Under the pieces are notes generated by a model that saw only the letters and a list, made by a program, of their open reading frames with translations, was not told the origin of the DNA and did no database searches. Both the position numbers and the translations under genes were made by a program. 64,000 nucleotides of DNA from Aquatica leii (lineage: Eukaryota; Arthropoda; Insecta; Coleoptera; Lampyridae), in the NCBI GenBank assembly GCA_035610365.1, contig CM069432.1:189519027-189583026 (forward strand), written 5' to 3'. Below are positions 1 to 12,794 of the stretch, one piece after another (the stretch's first letter is position 1; each line of letters opens with the position of its first letter).

Positions 1-79
1 TGCATAATTATAAATTTAATCATCAGCGGATACGCTAAATACGTAATCTTAATATTCGATCATTGATTCGACTTAATTC

Positions 80-408
80 GTGCATTGCGAATGAGTTATG
101 CTACAAAACTTTCGACGAGATTAACATACATTGTTGTGTGTGCTGCCTTTTGAAACCTTCATTCTTTTTTGAAAAAATAAAAAAAAAACTTGAAATCACC
201 AGAAATATGTTTCAACATTCAAATCACTTTTCCATGTGTCGCATACTCGTTCTAATCTCATAACTGACTTTGTACATATAGTTTTATGTAGATTTCTACT
301 TTTCATTCTGCCACACTAGAGCTTTTTTCGCCCATTGCGTAAATACACTAACAAACGAATATTGACATGTGCAATGTTGGCAACACAAAATATAATTCAC
401 TTTTAAAA
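80..408 (+). repeat. MITE-like dispersed repeat, copy A
   Basis: This segment matches the reverse complement of 25962-26362 over most of its length. Shared blocks include GAGTTATGCTA near the left end, TCTTTTTTGAAAAAATAAAA, GTCGCATACTCGTTCTAATC, and a right part around AGAGCTTTTTTCG, ending near a shared GTTGGCA. The copies are clearly diverged and show small indels. No coding potential was seen, so a non-autonomous element is the likely explanation. The family is not recognised and the ends are approximate. Confidence 0.6.
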
Positions 409-1129
409 AATGTCTAAATTAACGTCTTAAACCGAAAAACCGACTAGGTTACTAAAAATAACTCTTGTTTTTTTTTCACTTGAGATTCCTATAAAACTTC
501 AATAATAATACGAAAAATTTGTCAGTATCTGTTTTATATAGTTATTAATGTCACAAGACCGATATGTAGCAAATAGCAGACAAGATTGAACTTATAAAAT
601 CCAGGCGGAGTCGAGATTTTATAATCAATCGAGTCTGCTATTTGCGTATCCAGTATCCGCCATGTATCGTTCAGTACTTTTTCTCATACCATAAATACTA
701 CAATATTTAACGATTATTTGTAAAGCTTGCATTTTTCTTCAATTCAAATTAAATTTACTATAGTCGTAATTACTAGAAGTGTCTTATGACTCATACTTGA
801 CCGAATAGAAAATTAAAATCATATATATAGTATAGTTATTTCACTTAGTTTTTGCAGTTAAAGAAAGATAGCTAATCTTTAGAAAATTTGTAATGCTAAT
901 CTCTATAACGTAGGTTATTTATAACGCCAGCATATGTAATCAAAATAGTTTGTACCGAAAATCTTATGGACTAAAATCCATAATAACGTTGACATTTCTA
1001 GGTTGGTATTATGCTAAGCTGATTGTTATTATTACTAGTTCCCGTTATGTTTTTGCAGATATGGAAAAGTTTTACTTTGCTATGTAAAAAATCTGAATAT
1101 TACAAACAAAATAAAACAAAAATATAGAC
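409..1129. other. no recognisable feature
   Basis: AT-rich sequence with no ORF resembling a known protein, and no tRNA or inverted-repeat element that I could identify. Confidence 0.5.
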
Positions 1130-1840
1130 AACAAAAGAAGTGACAAAATATCTAGTCAAAGCATCGGACGAGCAACCTCTGCTAGAAAAAGTTATTACTG
1201 TATTTGGAACATGTGGCGTTTACCGGCATGTAGAACTACTTCTGGGCAAAAGTGAAGATGCTAGTCAATTTTTAATTGTTACATTAGAGAATACAAAAAA
1301 ACACGTCTACAAGAAAGTTTACTATCAGAAAAGACGACACATCCTTTTAAAGTTGTACTTTATATAGGAAATACGCAGCACTTCGACTGTCAGCTTTAGA
1401 AAATCAGCGTGTTTTTATAGACTATAGAAATGGCAAAAGCACACGACAAGTCATAAAATTGGAAAAATTCTAAGAAAAATCGGAAAGTTTTTAAATTTAA
1501 AAGAACCTGAAAAGTACACGAGTCACGGTTTCAGATCTGGTGCTATTATGTCGGTTAAGAATAGAGGTGATATTTTGATGTTGAAAAAATTTGGGGGTTG
1601 GAAATAGTTCGCAGTGGCGGAGCAATATGTTGATCAGTCCATTAGTAAGAAGATCAAGATTTTCAAACAACTTTTTAATTCAACCTCAATTTCATCATTA
1701 GAAAATTGCCATGATTCTTCGGTTACAAAACAAGATATTTCTACTACTGCAATACAAAGCCCAAATAAAAAAATTAAGAAATTAATAATTATTTCAAGCA
1801 ATACCGGTTGCTCTTTTCATTTCAGTTACTGTTATAAATA
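1130..1840 (+). mobile_element. Crypton-like tyrosine recombinase relic
   Basis: The + strand carries pieces of a tyrosine recombinase (integrase) catalytic domain in the expected order. The N-terminal piece contains LLEKVITVFGTCGVYRHVEL (about 1167-1230), resembling the region around the first catalytic Arg. The distal piece contains a HGFR-like motif followed by FGGWK and VAEQYVDQS (about 1530-1640), the usual place of the second Arg box and the nucleophilic Tyr. This arrangement is typical of Crypton-type recombinases and related domesticated proteins in animals. A DIRS-type origin cannot be excluded from this fragment alone. The coding region is broken, and no element ends were found. It is read here as an old, inactive copy. 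Confidence 0.65.
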
Positions 1841-3427
1841 GTTTTTTTTAAATTCTAATGTTGTAATTGAGGTTATTAAAAATTGATTAAGGCTGGGATT
1901 TAGTCAAATACCTTAAGACAAGGACAAAAATCAAATACAGTAAAGTGGCTCCATTGCTACAGTGAAATGAATTTTTTTTTACATGAACTCGCCGCTATAC
2001 AACAACAGATGGTACTGTTGTAAGACTGATAAGTATGCATGTTGACAATACTTTTTATTTATCAATGAAAACGTTATGTATCTTTTGTTATCGTCTACAT
2101 TTCAAAACGTGATTTTATTTAGTAAACATTTTTTAAAGAAGCCGGATTCTTAGGTTATTGGCTATATCCAGTTTTGCTTCGCAATGAAATTAATTCTCGA
2201 CAAACTTGTTTTCGAAAAGAGTGATTAATTGTAATATAAATACGTTTGAACATTCAACACGGAAAATTTTTCATTTAACGCCACAAGGAAACTACTTCTT
2301 GGGTTTGTAGTCTTATTTTAGAAACACGCTGCATATGCATACTTACCTATTTAGTTAACAATTTGGAAATTCCCTAGAAATCGAAAATTAAACATATAAG
2401 ACTAATTTTGAATAAACGTGTTTTCTTGCAACAACCCATTTCGAAAATTATCAAGAAATATGCTATTTGGAAAAAAATAGCTCTATAGACCTGTAAATGC
2501 ATTTATTAATCTATTCGATTCAGTACTTAACATAAATTTGTTAAGAATGTTCCAAATTGACATTGTGTAACAAATAGTTACATAACAATGACATTTGGAA
2601 AAATTCGATTCTGTTTAAACTAAGAAAATCTAATAGCGTAAGAATTTAAAGTGTAAAAAACGTCGTTTACATTTCATATGTGCCTTTTGCATTGTTACTA
2701 CAGTGCGCGCCGCTTAATAGAATCACGTTGGAACTTGATCACAATAAGAGAATGATAACATTATTCAAAATTCAGAAAAAAAAACAAATGTTTATTTATT
2801 CGAAAGCAGTAAATACATATACCATGTATGTGATTAACAGGTTGTTAATTTAGAAAGTGAAATTTTTATAAAACGTTTAAAAAATCAAAATTTTGAGCCA
2901 CCTGTAGCTTAATAGTTTGTTCATACCGGTAATAGAAAGAAATCAAAAATAATGTTATGATGCTTAATTCACTGTTCTAAAAACTACACAATAGTTCTTA
3001 GACACTAAAAATAAATGCAAAATAACGTTACCACATAGACGTAGTTAATTTAAGTTATGTTATTCTAAAAACGCACATGCTTTCCAAGTTAATTCTCGAA
3101 GACGTGTTTTCAGATGTTTAAGCGTAAAAAGCGTATTGCGAAACTTCAGCTAAAAAATTTATACAAAACAGGTTATTGTTCATGTATAGAAACAAACCTA
3201 AGAAGAAAATTGATAACAAACCGAAATTACGATTACTATAAACAATGTTTTTTCTATGTAGTATTATACATCCGGCCTGTTCTTTAATAGCGTGAGAGCA
3301 TTACTCGATTGATAACTTTATCCGTAATTTCAATAAGCGGTGTGCACTACATTTTCTTTTATTTCTAACAAAAATAAAAATAGGATACTTATATTATACT
3401 AGTATACAGAAATACCAAATCGTAAGT

Positions 3428-3599
3428 TAAAATTGTTAAAAATGCAAACTCAAAATAAATTGTAATCAATGTCTTCAAAATCACGTTAAAATTTAGCTTT
3501 ATTTGCAACCAAGATCTTGACCTAACCTAATTGTGACGTGTTTACTAATTGGGCGTATTATAAATTGTTAAAAATGTAATCTCAAACTAAATTGTGATC
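3428..3599 (+). repeat. pair of about 38-bp direct repeats
   Basis: The block beginning AAATTGTTAAAAATG at about 3428-3466 recurs at about 3561-3599 with few differences, both ending in an AAATTGTRATC-like string. The spacing is about 133 bases. No larger repeat unit is evident. Confidence 0.6.
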
Positions 3600-5429
3600 T
3601 TGTATAATAACATACTGCTACGGATCAAAGTTTATTTCTACTAATAAAGATAAGTACTGAAATATAATATTCAAGGCGCGTCATCGACTGTTTACAGCGC
3701 CATCTGTGTTATAATGGATGAACTTATTATTGCTGCTAAATTAAAATTTTGTGTGTCGGTAGCTACTTTTTAACTGAAGTTGGCGTTTTATATGTTCCAT
3801 TTTTGTCCTTAATGACATTGCAGTATAATCGTTAATATATTTCATTGGGAACAGGACCACTCAAAAACTACCTAACGTAACTACAAAAGTAAACCCTCTA
3901 ATGAAAGTAAAAGATTTACATCTTCCCCTAATTGGAAAATATCGCTTGCCTTGTGACCTTTTTTTAAGCAAAAAAATATATTTTTTAAGATTTTAAAATA
4001 CCTTACATGATGCTGACAACATTCCTCTTTCATAGGAACACGTTTTTATGTTCTTACAAGAAATATTTTTTGAGATTTCCTGTGCCCCGTGGACGCGCGA
4101 GTGCTATATAAAACACATAAAAAACACATGTCTTATTTTCATTTACTGTATTTAGACATTCCACTTCATCACCTATTATCTTTATTTTATTTTTTAAACA
4201 ATTTTACATCGACTATCTTAACATTCACACCATATCGTTTGGACTTCTAGGGACCTTTTACGGTTCGGGGCCCCTAGGTTGGGGGATTTACTGGGCCGTT
4301 AGTTTCGCAACTGCATCGCTGTACAATGTAAAAAACTATTGCTTCTAATTTATTAAATTAGGTAATCTATTAAACTTTCATTTGTCATACGCAAAGGGCT
4401 GTTGTTCGAAGCTTAATTTTCCAGTGCAAATTATTTTATTTTAATTTTATGTCTTTGTTTTAAAATGTTATATGCATAACACTAGCATATGTATTTAAAA
4501 TTTAAAATACATTTATAAAATGTTGTAGGATTTGTTCAAGAGGTATTATCCAACCTAACTACCTTTAGGCCAATACATTCATTTTTCTGTCAGGTACATA
4601 TTAAAATTTCCAAATTTTCAAGCTATCTAATCCATTCTACCGACTAAGAAAGGGATTATACATAAATATATGCATTGTTTTCCCATAATTGCATTTCTAT
4701 TGTATAAATAAGTCTGTTTTCAAGGTTCGATTTTTTTAATAGCAGGTAATTTCAAACAATTTTACAAAACACTCGGTTACTTTGTATATGAACGGTTTTG
4801 ATTATTGTGTATATTATTAGCAATTATTAGTGCTTATATTAGTAGTATTATTTAGTTCTAAAAGTAAATTAATTTTTTATAGCTGTCGCTCGAAATTTAT
4901 TTCCGGAGATGACTGAAGCTAGCGTATGGTTCCGTTCTGCAACAACAAGAGTGAAACGTTCTGATCTAAAACAAGCTTCAACTGTGATCTAGGTCGATTT
5001 TGACTACTGAATGCCCAAAAAATTACCTATGTATATTTATGTATTTTATTAAATAATTTAGTTTTTATATTAATTCATTTATAACTCATTTCTGTTAATG
5101 ACAAGTTAAAATATGTAATCTTTAGGAAATATATAAAACAACCTTTATATAAAGTTTTCTATGATAATATAATATAGTCAAGTATATAATAGTGTATTGT
5201 TTTATATAAGTACTATTCTTCGAAAATAAATGATTCATGAAATTATAAGAATTCGTGTTTTAGTAAATGATACGGCTGTGGAATAAATAGTGTGGAAATT
5301 TCCGAACCCTTAAATATCATTTATGAAAGCAAAAGTTAAATCACTTTGATATGATTATAAAAACAATTTTTAAAATATTTACAAAATGTATTAAAGATGA
5401 TTCGGTATGTGCAATAAAGTATTATTTGC

Positions 5430-5597
5430 AATCGTTACAAAAACGATTCAAAACATTATCTCCCTTACAATTTTTAATTGAATGTGCAACGTACACACAA
5501 ATGATCATTGTTATTCTTCAAAAACAACTGAAAATGATTTTGAAAAATCATTTATGGTGTAATTACAGGAATGTTTGAAATCGTTTCAGAAACGATT
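5430..5597. repeat. two copies of a short palindrome
   Basis: AATCGTT-5 nt-AACGATT occurs at 5430-5448 and again at 5579-5597, each followed by a similar sequence ending in AAACATT. This looks like a small repeated stem-loop of unknown origin. Confidence 0.5.
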
Positions 5598-6655
5598 CTA
5601 CGAAACATTTTTTGTATTACTATGTTTAATTTTACAAATGATCCAAAAGTGTTCCGAAACTAACTTTCTGAATCAAACTGGACATCATTAAAATACATTT
5701 TTAAATCAATTCATGCTAATGATTTGTAAAAACGTTACATTTACATTTACAAAAATTTGGCGAAATTGTAACAAAATTGAAACAATTCTGAATCATTTTT
5801 TCAATTCTGAAAATCGTTGCTGTAATATTACAGAAACAAATTTTTTTACTAGGGGCATTACTTGGACTAATAATTGTTTTAAAGACTCTCATTAGAGGTG
5901 CAATTAGATTTTAGGTAAACATAGGTCAGTTTGTTTGTACGCTTACAGACCTAATGTCCATTTAAGCGGATACCTTTTTTTTGTAAAATATAAAACAAAA
6001 TATTAATAAATCTTATATGTATATGTTATTTAGATCATTTTGATCAATATATCTAAAATTTGCGGTTAAATTAACAAACAACAAACAAAAGTAACAGATA
6101 CCCCGGGAAATACTTTGCTTTAAATTAACTTTTGAAGTAGTAGGTGTAATTTAATAATTTTTTAATATGATGGTTACTACGCAAGTCTCTTAATATAACC
6201 TTCAACTTTTTTGATAGACAAAGTAGTTTGCCGAGCCGAAACAAAGAAAGATAAAACAATCGTACGTAGAGCGTTTTCTATTAAACTTTATCTACTATTG
6301 TAGATTGTTCAATAATTTACAAAAAAATTAAAATAACTATACATTTTAAGCTCATAAATATTTTCTTAGCATCGAAATTACATTTTGGCTTATAAATAAT
6401 ACGTGATCACATCTATTTTCATAGCAACGCACTTACTGCTCATGCGCATGTTTAAATTAAGTTTTTGCGATTGGTTGTTGATGTACTGACAAGTTTTACT
6501 TAGGGTTCATCTAGTTGCTACGTTGTAAAAGTTTGTAAACAATAGTAAATAAAAGATATTGATTCCAGTGTTAGTTGAAAACCAATGTTAGTGTCAGAAT
6601 GTACTAAAATTTTCGTTCTTCTTTCTTATATTTCTCCGTGGTTAATTAATTAGTA

Positions 6656-7640
6656 TTGGAGTTTACGATTGCAGAATATTCGGACATACATTTCATGTAT
6701 CGGATTGCATCATGTAATGAGTTAGACACCAAAAAACTTTATAAAAAAAGATTTCCAAATAAAAAAATTCTTAATAGAAAAACAATTGAAAGAGTGGATC
6801 GTTGTTTGAGAGATACAACTACGATGTTTTATTTTTTACATGTTTTAAAGTAAAACGTAAATAATTTTAGAAAAATTTGACAAAACCAGCTACAATTGTG
6901 GAAGTCAAATCAATCACGGGGACTGTGTCGAAGAAAACATGTTAAATGCCGTAGAAACAGATATTTTTACAAGTATCCGAAAATTGGCTGCCCGGTTTGA
7001 TTGCACCAAATCGACGGTCTCTAGAACCCTTACAGAGCAATTGGTGCATTCGTACCATTTTCAAAAAGTTTATGCGTTCCAGATGGAATTTTTTAATTAA
7101 GTTTTAGATCGGCACAGCAACGTTGCTAATTTCATTAGTTCTGTTTTCTTTACGGACGAAGCTAGATTATCTAAAAAAAGGCATTTATAAACTCTTATAA
7201 TTTACATTTATGAGCAAAGAAAAATTACCATGCTTCTATTATAACGCATCATCAGCATCAATTTGAACTCATCAACATGTGGGTCGGAATAATCGAGCAA
7301 CATTTAATTAGACTATTTGTATTGCCAAAATGGTTAGCTGGAGAAGTTTATTTGGAATTTTTTCAAAATAATTTGCCAGAACTTTTAGAAGATCTATCTC
7401 TGGCAATACAATGTGGTTTATACATGATGAGGCTCCACCACATTTTTTAGTCTATGCTAATACAATAGACAATTGAAAAAACTTATTGGAAATGATTAAT
7501 TATTATTGTCGCAAAATAAGAAATAATGTGGAGGCATTGTGGAGTGTCCAACAATCTTCAATTCGTAGAGCTAAGAAATGCATACAAAGTTATTCAATAG
7601 AAATTGAAATATTGAACAAAAATACTTTGTTTTGATAAAC
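6656..7640 (+). pseudogene. degenerate mariner-type (DUF4817) transposase
   Basis: The N-terminal part (6656-6853) reads MEFTIAEYSDIHFMYRIASC and continues with KLYKKRFPNKKILNRKTIER. This is the DUF4817 helix-turn-helix region found in one branch of Tc1/mariner transposases, and it is alignable with the better copy at 22387. Further down the same strand, weaker pieces follow in order: SIRKLAARFDCTKSTVSRTL (about 6974-7033), a FFTDEAR-like first catalytic Asp (about 7150), and remnants of the middle of the catalytic domain to about 7640. Frames change several times and stops are frequent. I could not define terminal repeats. It is an old, inactive DNA-transposon copy. Confidence 0.65.
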
Positions 7641-8239
7641 AGTTCATTTTATCGAAATCGATCAAGAGTATAAAAAATGTTTTTTTGTTGGCAACTCTAA
7701 TGTTATAGACTATTAAAATGTTGTTGTCAGGCAGCAATCTAAATTAAATTATGTACAAACACTTTGATAATGGTTATCTAGCTTTTGTTGCTTTTATATC
7801 TAGTTTTAAATAATGTTTTTGATAACTTGTTTTTAAAAATGTAACGTAATTTTCAAAGCATTGATGTAGTATAATACAACCTTGAAAATTTACGTTTTGT
7901 AAAACCATATTTCAAATTCGTCAATTTATCAATTTGTATTATTTATATTAACGTTTACATAATATAAAGTTTATATGTTTACAATCATATCACAGTTGTG
8001 CAATTAAAAAAGTAAAATATAGTCGTAGTATAGATATGAATTTTAATTGATAATAAAAATTCTTAGAAATATTTTGACGTACTACATGTGAAGGTAAATT
8101 ACAATAAATTATTTTTTTGTGTTTCCGAATAAGTTTATATTTTTTATTATTGCGTCTAAGGTATTTTGATGAGTGTCAAAATAATTTGGTATTTTGCAAT
8201 ATTTAACGATGATTCGTTGTAAGGGATGTTAATTTGTGT
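7641..8239. other. no recognisable feature
   Basis: AT-rich DNA between the decayed transposase and the Gypsy fossil. No gene or element end was identified. Confidence 0.45.
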
Positions 8240-11200
8240 TTCTCATGTTGATATGTGCACTGTATCTTGGTCAGCTTGGTGTGATAAGTTTTTAAGTATT
8301 TCGTTTGGTTTTGCTATATCTATATCTGTGGGTCCATTTGCGTTTGCGATTAATGTATCGAAGCCTATTTCGTTTGTGTAAACCTCTTTTGGTGGTCTTG
8401 ATAAAGCGTCTGCAACGTAATTTTTTTCTTTTTTTGTGTTTTACATCGTAGTTATATTCCATCAATTTAAGTTTCTATTTTGTAAATTTTGAATTAGCTT
8501 CTTTTAACGAAAATAAACATGTGAGAGGTTGTGATTCTTTTAATGAGAGAATGGTTTTCTTATAGATAGGGTCTAAAATTTTTGGTTGCCCATTCAAATG
8601 CCAAAAGTACGACTCCGATTGCTTTGTTGGAGGCATCTGTTGTTAAACAAAATGGTTTGTCCATCTCCTGCTATTTTAGAATTGGGTCGTTTACTAAAAG
8701 CGTTTTACATTTATTTATTGTTTCCATAAATTCATCGTCAATTGTAACATCTGTATTTTTTGTAGTCTTCTTGTTAAGGGGCGTGTAATTTTGGCAAAAT
8801 CCTTAATAAATTTACGGTAATATTCAATTAGTCTTAAAAATTCTTTGATTTTTTTTTGATTTCGTAGTATTGGACAGTTTTTGGTAGCTTCAATTTTTGA
8901 TAGGTGTAAGTTTAATTCCATCTTTGGTGATTACATGTTCTAAAAATTTCGTTTAGCGTTTACAAAATTCACATTTGTCTAATTCTAGTTTAAAATTATG
9001 TGGTTGTAATTTCTGAAATACTTTTTCTAACGATTTCCGTTGATCTCCCAAATTTGATGAAACAATGATAATGTGGTCTAAATAAACAAGGCACTAAATA
9101 CATTGTTTATCATTCTTTGAAAGGTTGCTGAAGCGTTATTTAGTCCAAAGCGATTAGATTCAAAATGTCCAAACTCAGTGTTGAATGTAGTTTTCTGTTT
9201 TGATGAATTTTCCATTTCAATTTGGTGATATCCTGAAGCTCTTCCTATTTTATCTAAAATGTCTTCAATGTTTGGTAACGGACATCTATCGTCTATTGTT
9301 TTGACATTTAATTGTCTCTAGTCTATGACCATTTTAGTTTTCTTTATTCTTGATGCGTCCGTATTCTTCATAACTAAATGTACTGGAAATCCCGGGGTGA
9401 AATATTTGGTTGAATTTCTCCTTGATCTAACATTTCTTCTACGTGTTTTCTATTTTTTTATTTGTGAAAGGTGTCCTACAAGATCTATAAAATATGGGTT
9501 CCTCGTTTTTTGTGTTTGTTTTATGTTTGACTGTTGCCGTAAATTTTTTTCCGGGTGTTTTAAATATGTTATAATATCATTCGTCGTTTTTCAGTATTCA
9601 TGTGGTCCATTCTTGTATACGTTGTATATTTTTTCGCTTATTTTTTCTTCGTCGATTTTGTTTTCGAGTATAAAAATGTTTTGATTAGGTTTAGCGTATG
9701 ATAATATCATTCTTTGTTAAGTTTTAGATGAAATGTTAATTTTTACCTGTTTGTCATATTGTCATATATAATGTAAAATTCTTATAACCTACTCGCGTAA
9801 CTTGATTATTTTGTAAGTCAATATTAAATTTTAATTTCTTTAAATCACAGATACCCATCAATAGGTCAAAAAATTAATGAAAACTGAAGACAATAAATTT
9901 AAAGCTGTCAACTCGTCAAAACATGGTACGGTTGCCAAAGTTTTCATTGTAGTAATTCTATTGGCGGTATTTATTTTTATATTTACTAGTTTGGTAGAAT
10001 TTGGGCAATATTTTGAATTAATTCTAGAACTAATTTCGCTACCTGTATTGATTAATATTTTTAAAGGTATATTTATTTAATTTAATGTAAGGTAAGTGTT
10101 GTGTCAACTTGATTTGGTTGTTAAGGAACATTCTAAAAGATTTACATCTGGTCCAGTTTTGTCATATTCGTTCATTAGTTGGTCATTTGTAATTGATTCG
10201 GAGTTAATTTAGTTAAATTGTTCTAAATTTACAGGGGTGTAATACTGATTAGTTTCTTCGTCAAAAATCACGGATTCGAGATTAATTTCGTAAAAATAAT
10301 TTTTTATACTTGAACTTCCTGACATCGGAGTGAGTTTTGGTAAATCAATGTTTTGGTTAGGTTTAAACGATTTGAAGGTGGTTTATGAAATTGTTTAAAT
10401 TAAAATTCGTTTTCTTGAAATTGGGGTCGAGAAATTTGATTTGAAAAGCTGTGATTAGAAGCATTTGTTAAAAATGGATTCAGTTGTAGTTGGGGCATTT
10501 GATTTAACATTTTATAATTAAAAATATTTTTTAGAAATGGATTAGTTTGTGGTTGTCGTGAAACTGTTTTAGTGTGTGTATTAAATGAATTTACGTGTGA
10601 TTGGATTGAGCTTTGTGCAAAATTTAATTCATCTTGAGCATATATGATAGCTTGTTTTAAAGTATTACGTTTTCTTGAACGAATTTGGATTGCTATTTGA
10701 TACTATAACGATTATTATTACTAGTTTATTTATACTAAAATATGTACACGTTTATAACTAACCGTACAAATTAAATCTAAGGATATTTATTAAATACATT
10801 TACACGAAAGATAAAGTCCGCGGATAACTTCAGTTCAACACTTGTTTACATTAAAGTCACGTATAAGGTTATACACCGTATATTTATCTTAACACGCGTT
10901 AATCACTTGTTTATTTAAACTTGAATAATCTTCTTAACACTTTAACTTTGAATTATTGAAATAACTGACCTATGATTCATTTGTATCGCTTTTATATATT
11001 TTCGCCAAACGTTCGAGAATTCTCTATAGCTTTCGGTGAACGTTCTGGAAATAGATAAAAACTCCGTGAAGGTTCTCGAACTTAAAAATAATTTCTCGAA
11101 CGTTTCAATACTAAACATCTATCTAAAGCGTTAGCAATAAGAATTTCTTGTCTAATGAGTTTATACGTTAATTGTGATAAGTTTAATTTTGCTATTAATT

Positions 11201-11760
11201 TTCCTAAAGAAGTTCTAATCATCTCTACGTATTTAACTAAATGTATTAATTTTAATGCTATTAAACTCGAGTGTTAATTTTTTTAAATCTCTAGCATCCG
11301 AAAAGTGTTGAATTATCGTGTTTTTAATTTAAGGCCAATCAGTTAAATCGTCGTGATAAAATTTCTGAAGCTTTACCTATAAATTTAGAAAATATTGAGG
11401 TTCTAATTACGATTTTTACTTCGGGTATATTTTGGTAACGTATGTACGAATGTTAAACATTTATTTGAGTATCTTTACCATCAAATAACGGTATCGTATC
11501 TAATTTTATTTTAGATTAAATTGAACTAGATTGTCCGTTTTGGTGTTTTCATTATTTAATTTTGCAAAAGCATATTTCAATTAATGGAGGATATAACAAG
11601 ATCTTTTAAGGAAGTACCTTGTTTTTTAAAATCTACAATGTGAGAACTAGCTTTCCTACCGTTTTGTGTGTGCGTATCCTTCGACCGATGCTGGGATGCA
11701 CGGAGTTGTGGTCATTTCAGCTCCGTTGCGAGGCTCGCACTTGTTTTTTTTGTGTTTGCC
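8240..11760 (-). mobile_element. Ty3/Gypsy LTR-retrotransposon fossil
   Basis: Read on the minus strand, the region shows Gypsy parts in the normal order. Gag-like sequence lies at about 11.1-11.76 kb and continues at 10.1-10.7 kb. A probable protease region follows at about 9.7-9.9 kb. Reverse transcriptase lies at about 9.35-8.7 kb, including a block like LNVKTIDDRCPLPNIEDILD and the RT thumb with LRLIEYYRKFIKDF. The RNase H end is at about 8.7-8.4 kb, finishing in a VADALSRP-type motif. Integrase and paired LTRs are not recognisable, so this is a fragment. It is broken in many places and looks old. A solo LTR of a related family has inserted in its gag part (10704-11107). Confidence 0.8.
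10704..11107 (-). mobile_element. solo LTR nested in the Gypsy fossil
   Basis: About 404 bp whose minus strand begins TGAAACGTTCGAGAAATTA and contains a TATATAAAAG box followed by AGGTCAGTTATT. It is homologous to the LTR at 45429-45890. The sequence ATAC lies immediately outside both ends (10700-10703 and 11108-11111), consistent with a 4-bp target duplication. Gag-like sequence of the host Gypsy element resumes on either side, so the LTR inserted after that element. No internal region is attached. It is a fossil LTR left by recombination. Confidence 0.7.
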
Positions 11761-12794
11761 GTTGTTCTCGTTATTTCGTTAACGTCTTTCGAAATTAGAT
11801 CAAAGACGTATCCAAAATTATGAAGTTCACAACGAAATCAATTAACAATTAACGTTCTCAATATTGTTTTATAAATTACACTTTTTTAATGCATAATGTT
11901 TAAACAATATAAAGCATTGCTTTTAAACTTTTTTAGAATTAAATTAATTTTAGTAGCAACAACTGACTATGTCCAATTCACTATTTTGCATGCTGTTAAA
12001 TACTATTTATGGTTTTGTTTTTTTTTTAATCACTCGATTTCTTTGATTCTACAAACTATCGCTTTTAAGAATCAATGTACATAATTCCCAACACTCCATT
12101 CTTTATAAGTCTGCTATTACTTTGTACCGCAAAGAAATTTACTAATTTCTGTTATATATCTTACTAGTTATATTACAATAAATTGGTTGTTCCGTTCTAT
12201 TGTTAAAATACAACATAAAGTCAAGTTATCTAGAACTTCAAGATAAAGTAGGCATGTACAAGTTATTTTGACTTTATGCACTGGTCAACTTCATGTTATC
12301 TAATTTTCACCCTCAAAATTAGTAGTAATAATGAGTTCATATGATCTAAACGCATAACGTAATGACAAAAAAATGTATTTGGTTTTTATTCTATTCTAAA
12401 GTAACATTATTTCCAGATGATCTTTTAAAGTCATATTTTAACTGTTTTTGCAAAATTTGCATTTTCAGATTACTTTGAACGAAACCGAAAAACATAAATG
12501 TAAGGTTACAAACAATAAAATCAACGAAATAAAAATAACCTTAAACTTTATGTTAATTAAAACAAGGTTTGTATTTATGTGAAAAAAAACCTTAACTCAA
12601 TGTCAACATAATGCTATTTTTAACAGCATGTGCCATAACCGCATGTCAACTTGTGACTGTTAAAACCGGGCTAATAAGATGTTATATTTAACTAAAAAAA
12701 ACTATAAAACATTGTTATACGTATATTTTCACCTTACAACTAACTTTTTACACGTAATTACACAGTAATTGTATTTAAAAACATTTTACACAAA
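11761..12794. other. kinase 3' flank, no recognisable gene
   Basis: AT-rich sequence downstream of the kinase stop codon. The part nearest 12794 probably includes the kinase 3' untranslated region, but I could not pick a convincing polyadenylation site. Between 12200 and 12680 there are several loosely repeated strings related to CATAAAGTCAAGTTATCT, not clear enough to call an element. Confidence 0.4.

Larger units (their letters stand above)
1841..6640. other. long stretch without recognisable genes
   Basis: About 4.8 kb of AT-rich DNA in which I recognise no protein, RNA gene or complete element. Local oddities are a pair of direct repeats at 3428-3599, two matching short palindromes at 5430-5448 and 5579-5597, and a GC-rich patch at about 4250-4315 that stands out from the surroundings. 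Short ORFs at 5351 and 5713 have low-complexity composition and no domain I recognise. Confidence 0.5.

Noticed and set aside
63-263. ORF of 66 codons at the window start
   Set aside because: It falls inside a MITE-like repeat whose other copy does not keep the frame.
4250-4315. tRNA-like GGTTCG string in a GC-rich patch
   Set aside because: No matching acceptor, D or anticodon stems could be drawn around it.
9325-9684. Plus-strand ORF of 119 codons rich in Phe and Cys
   Set aside because: It is antisense to the reverse-transcriptase part of a Gypsy fossil, and its hydrophobic composition is a by-product.
11640-11760. Possible LTR or primer-binding region at the Gypsy 5' edge
   Set aside because: No second copy exists at the other end and no clear tRNA-complementary stretch was seen.
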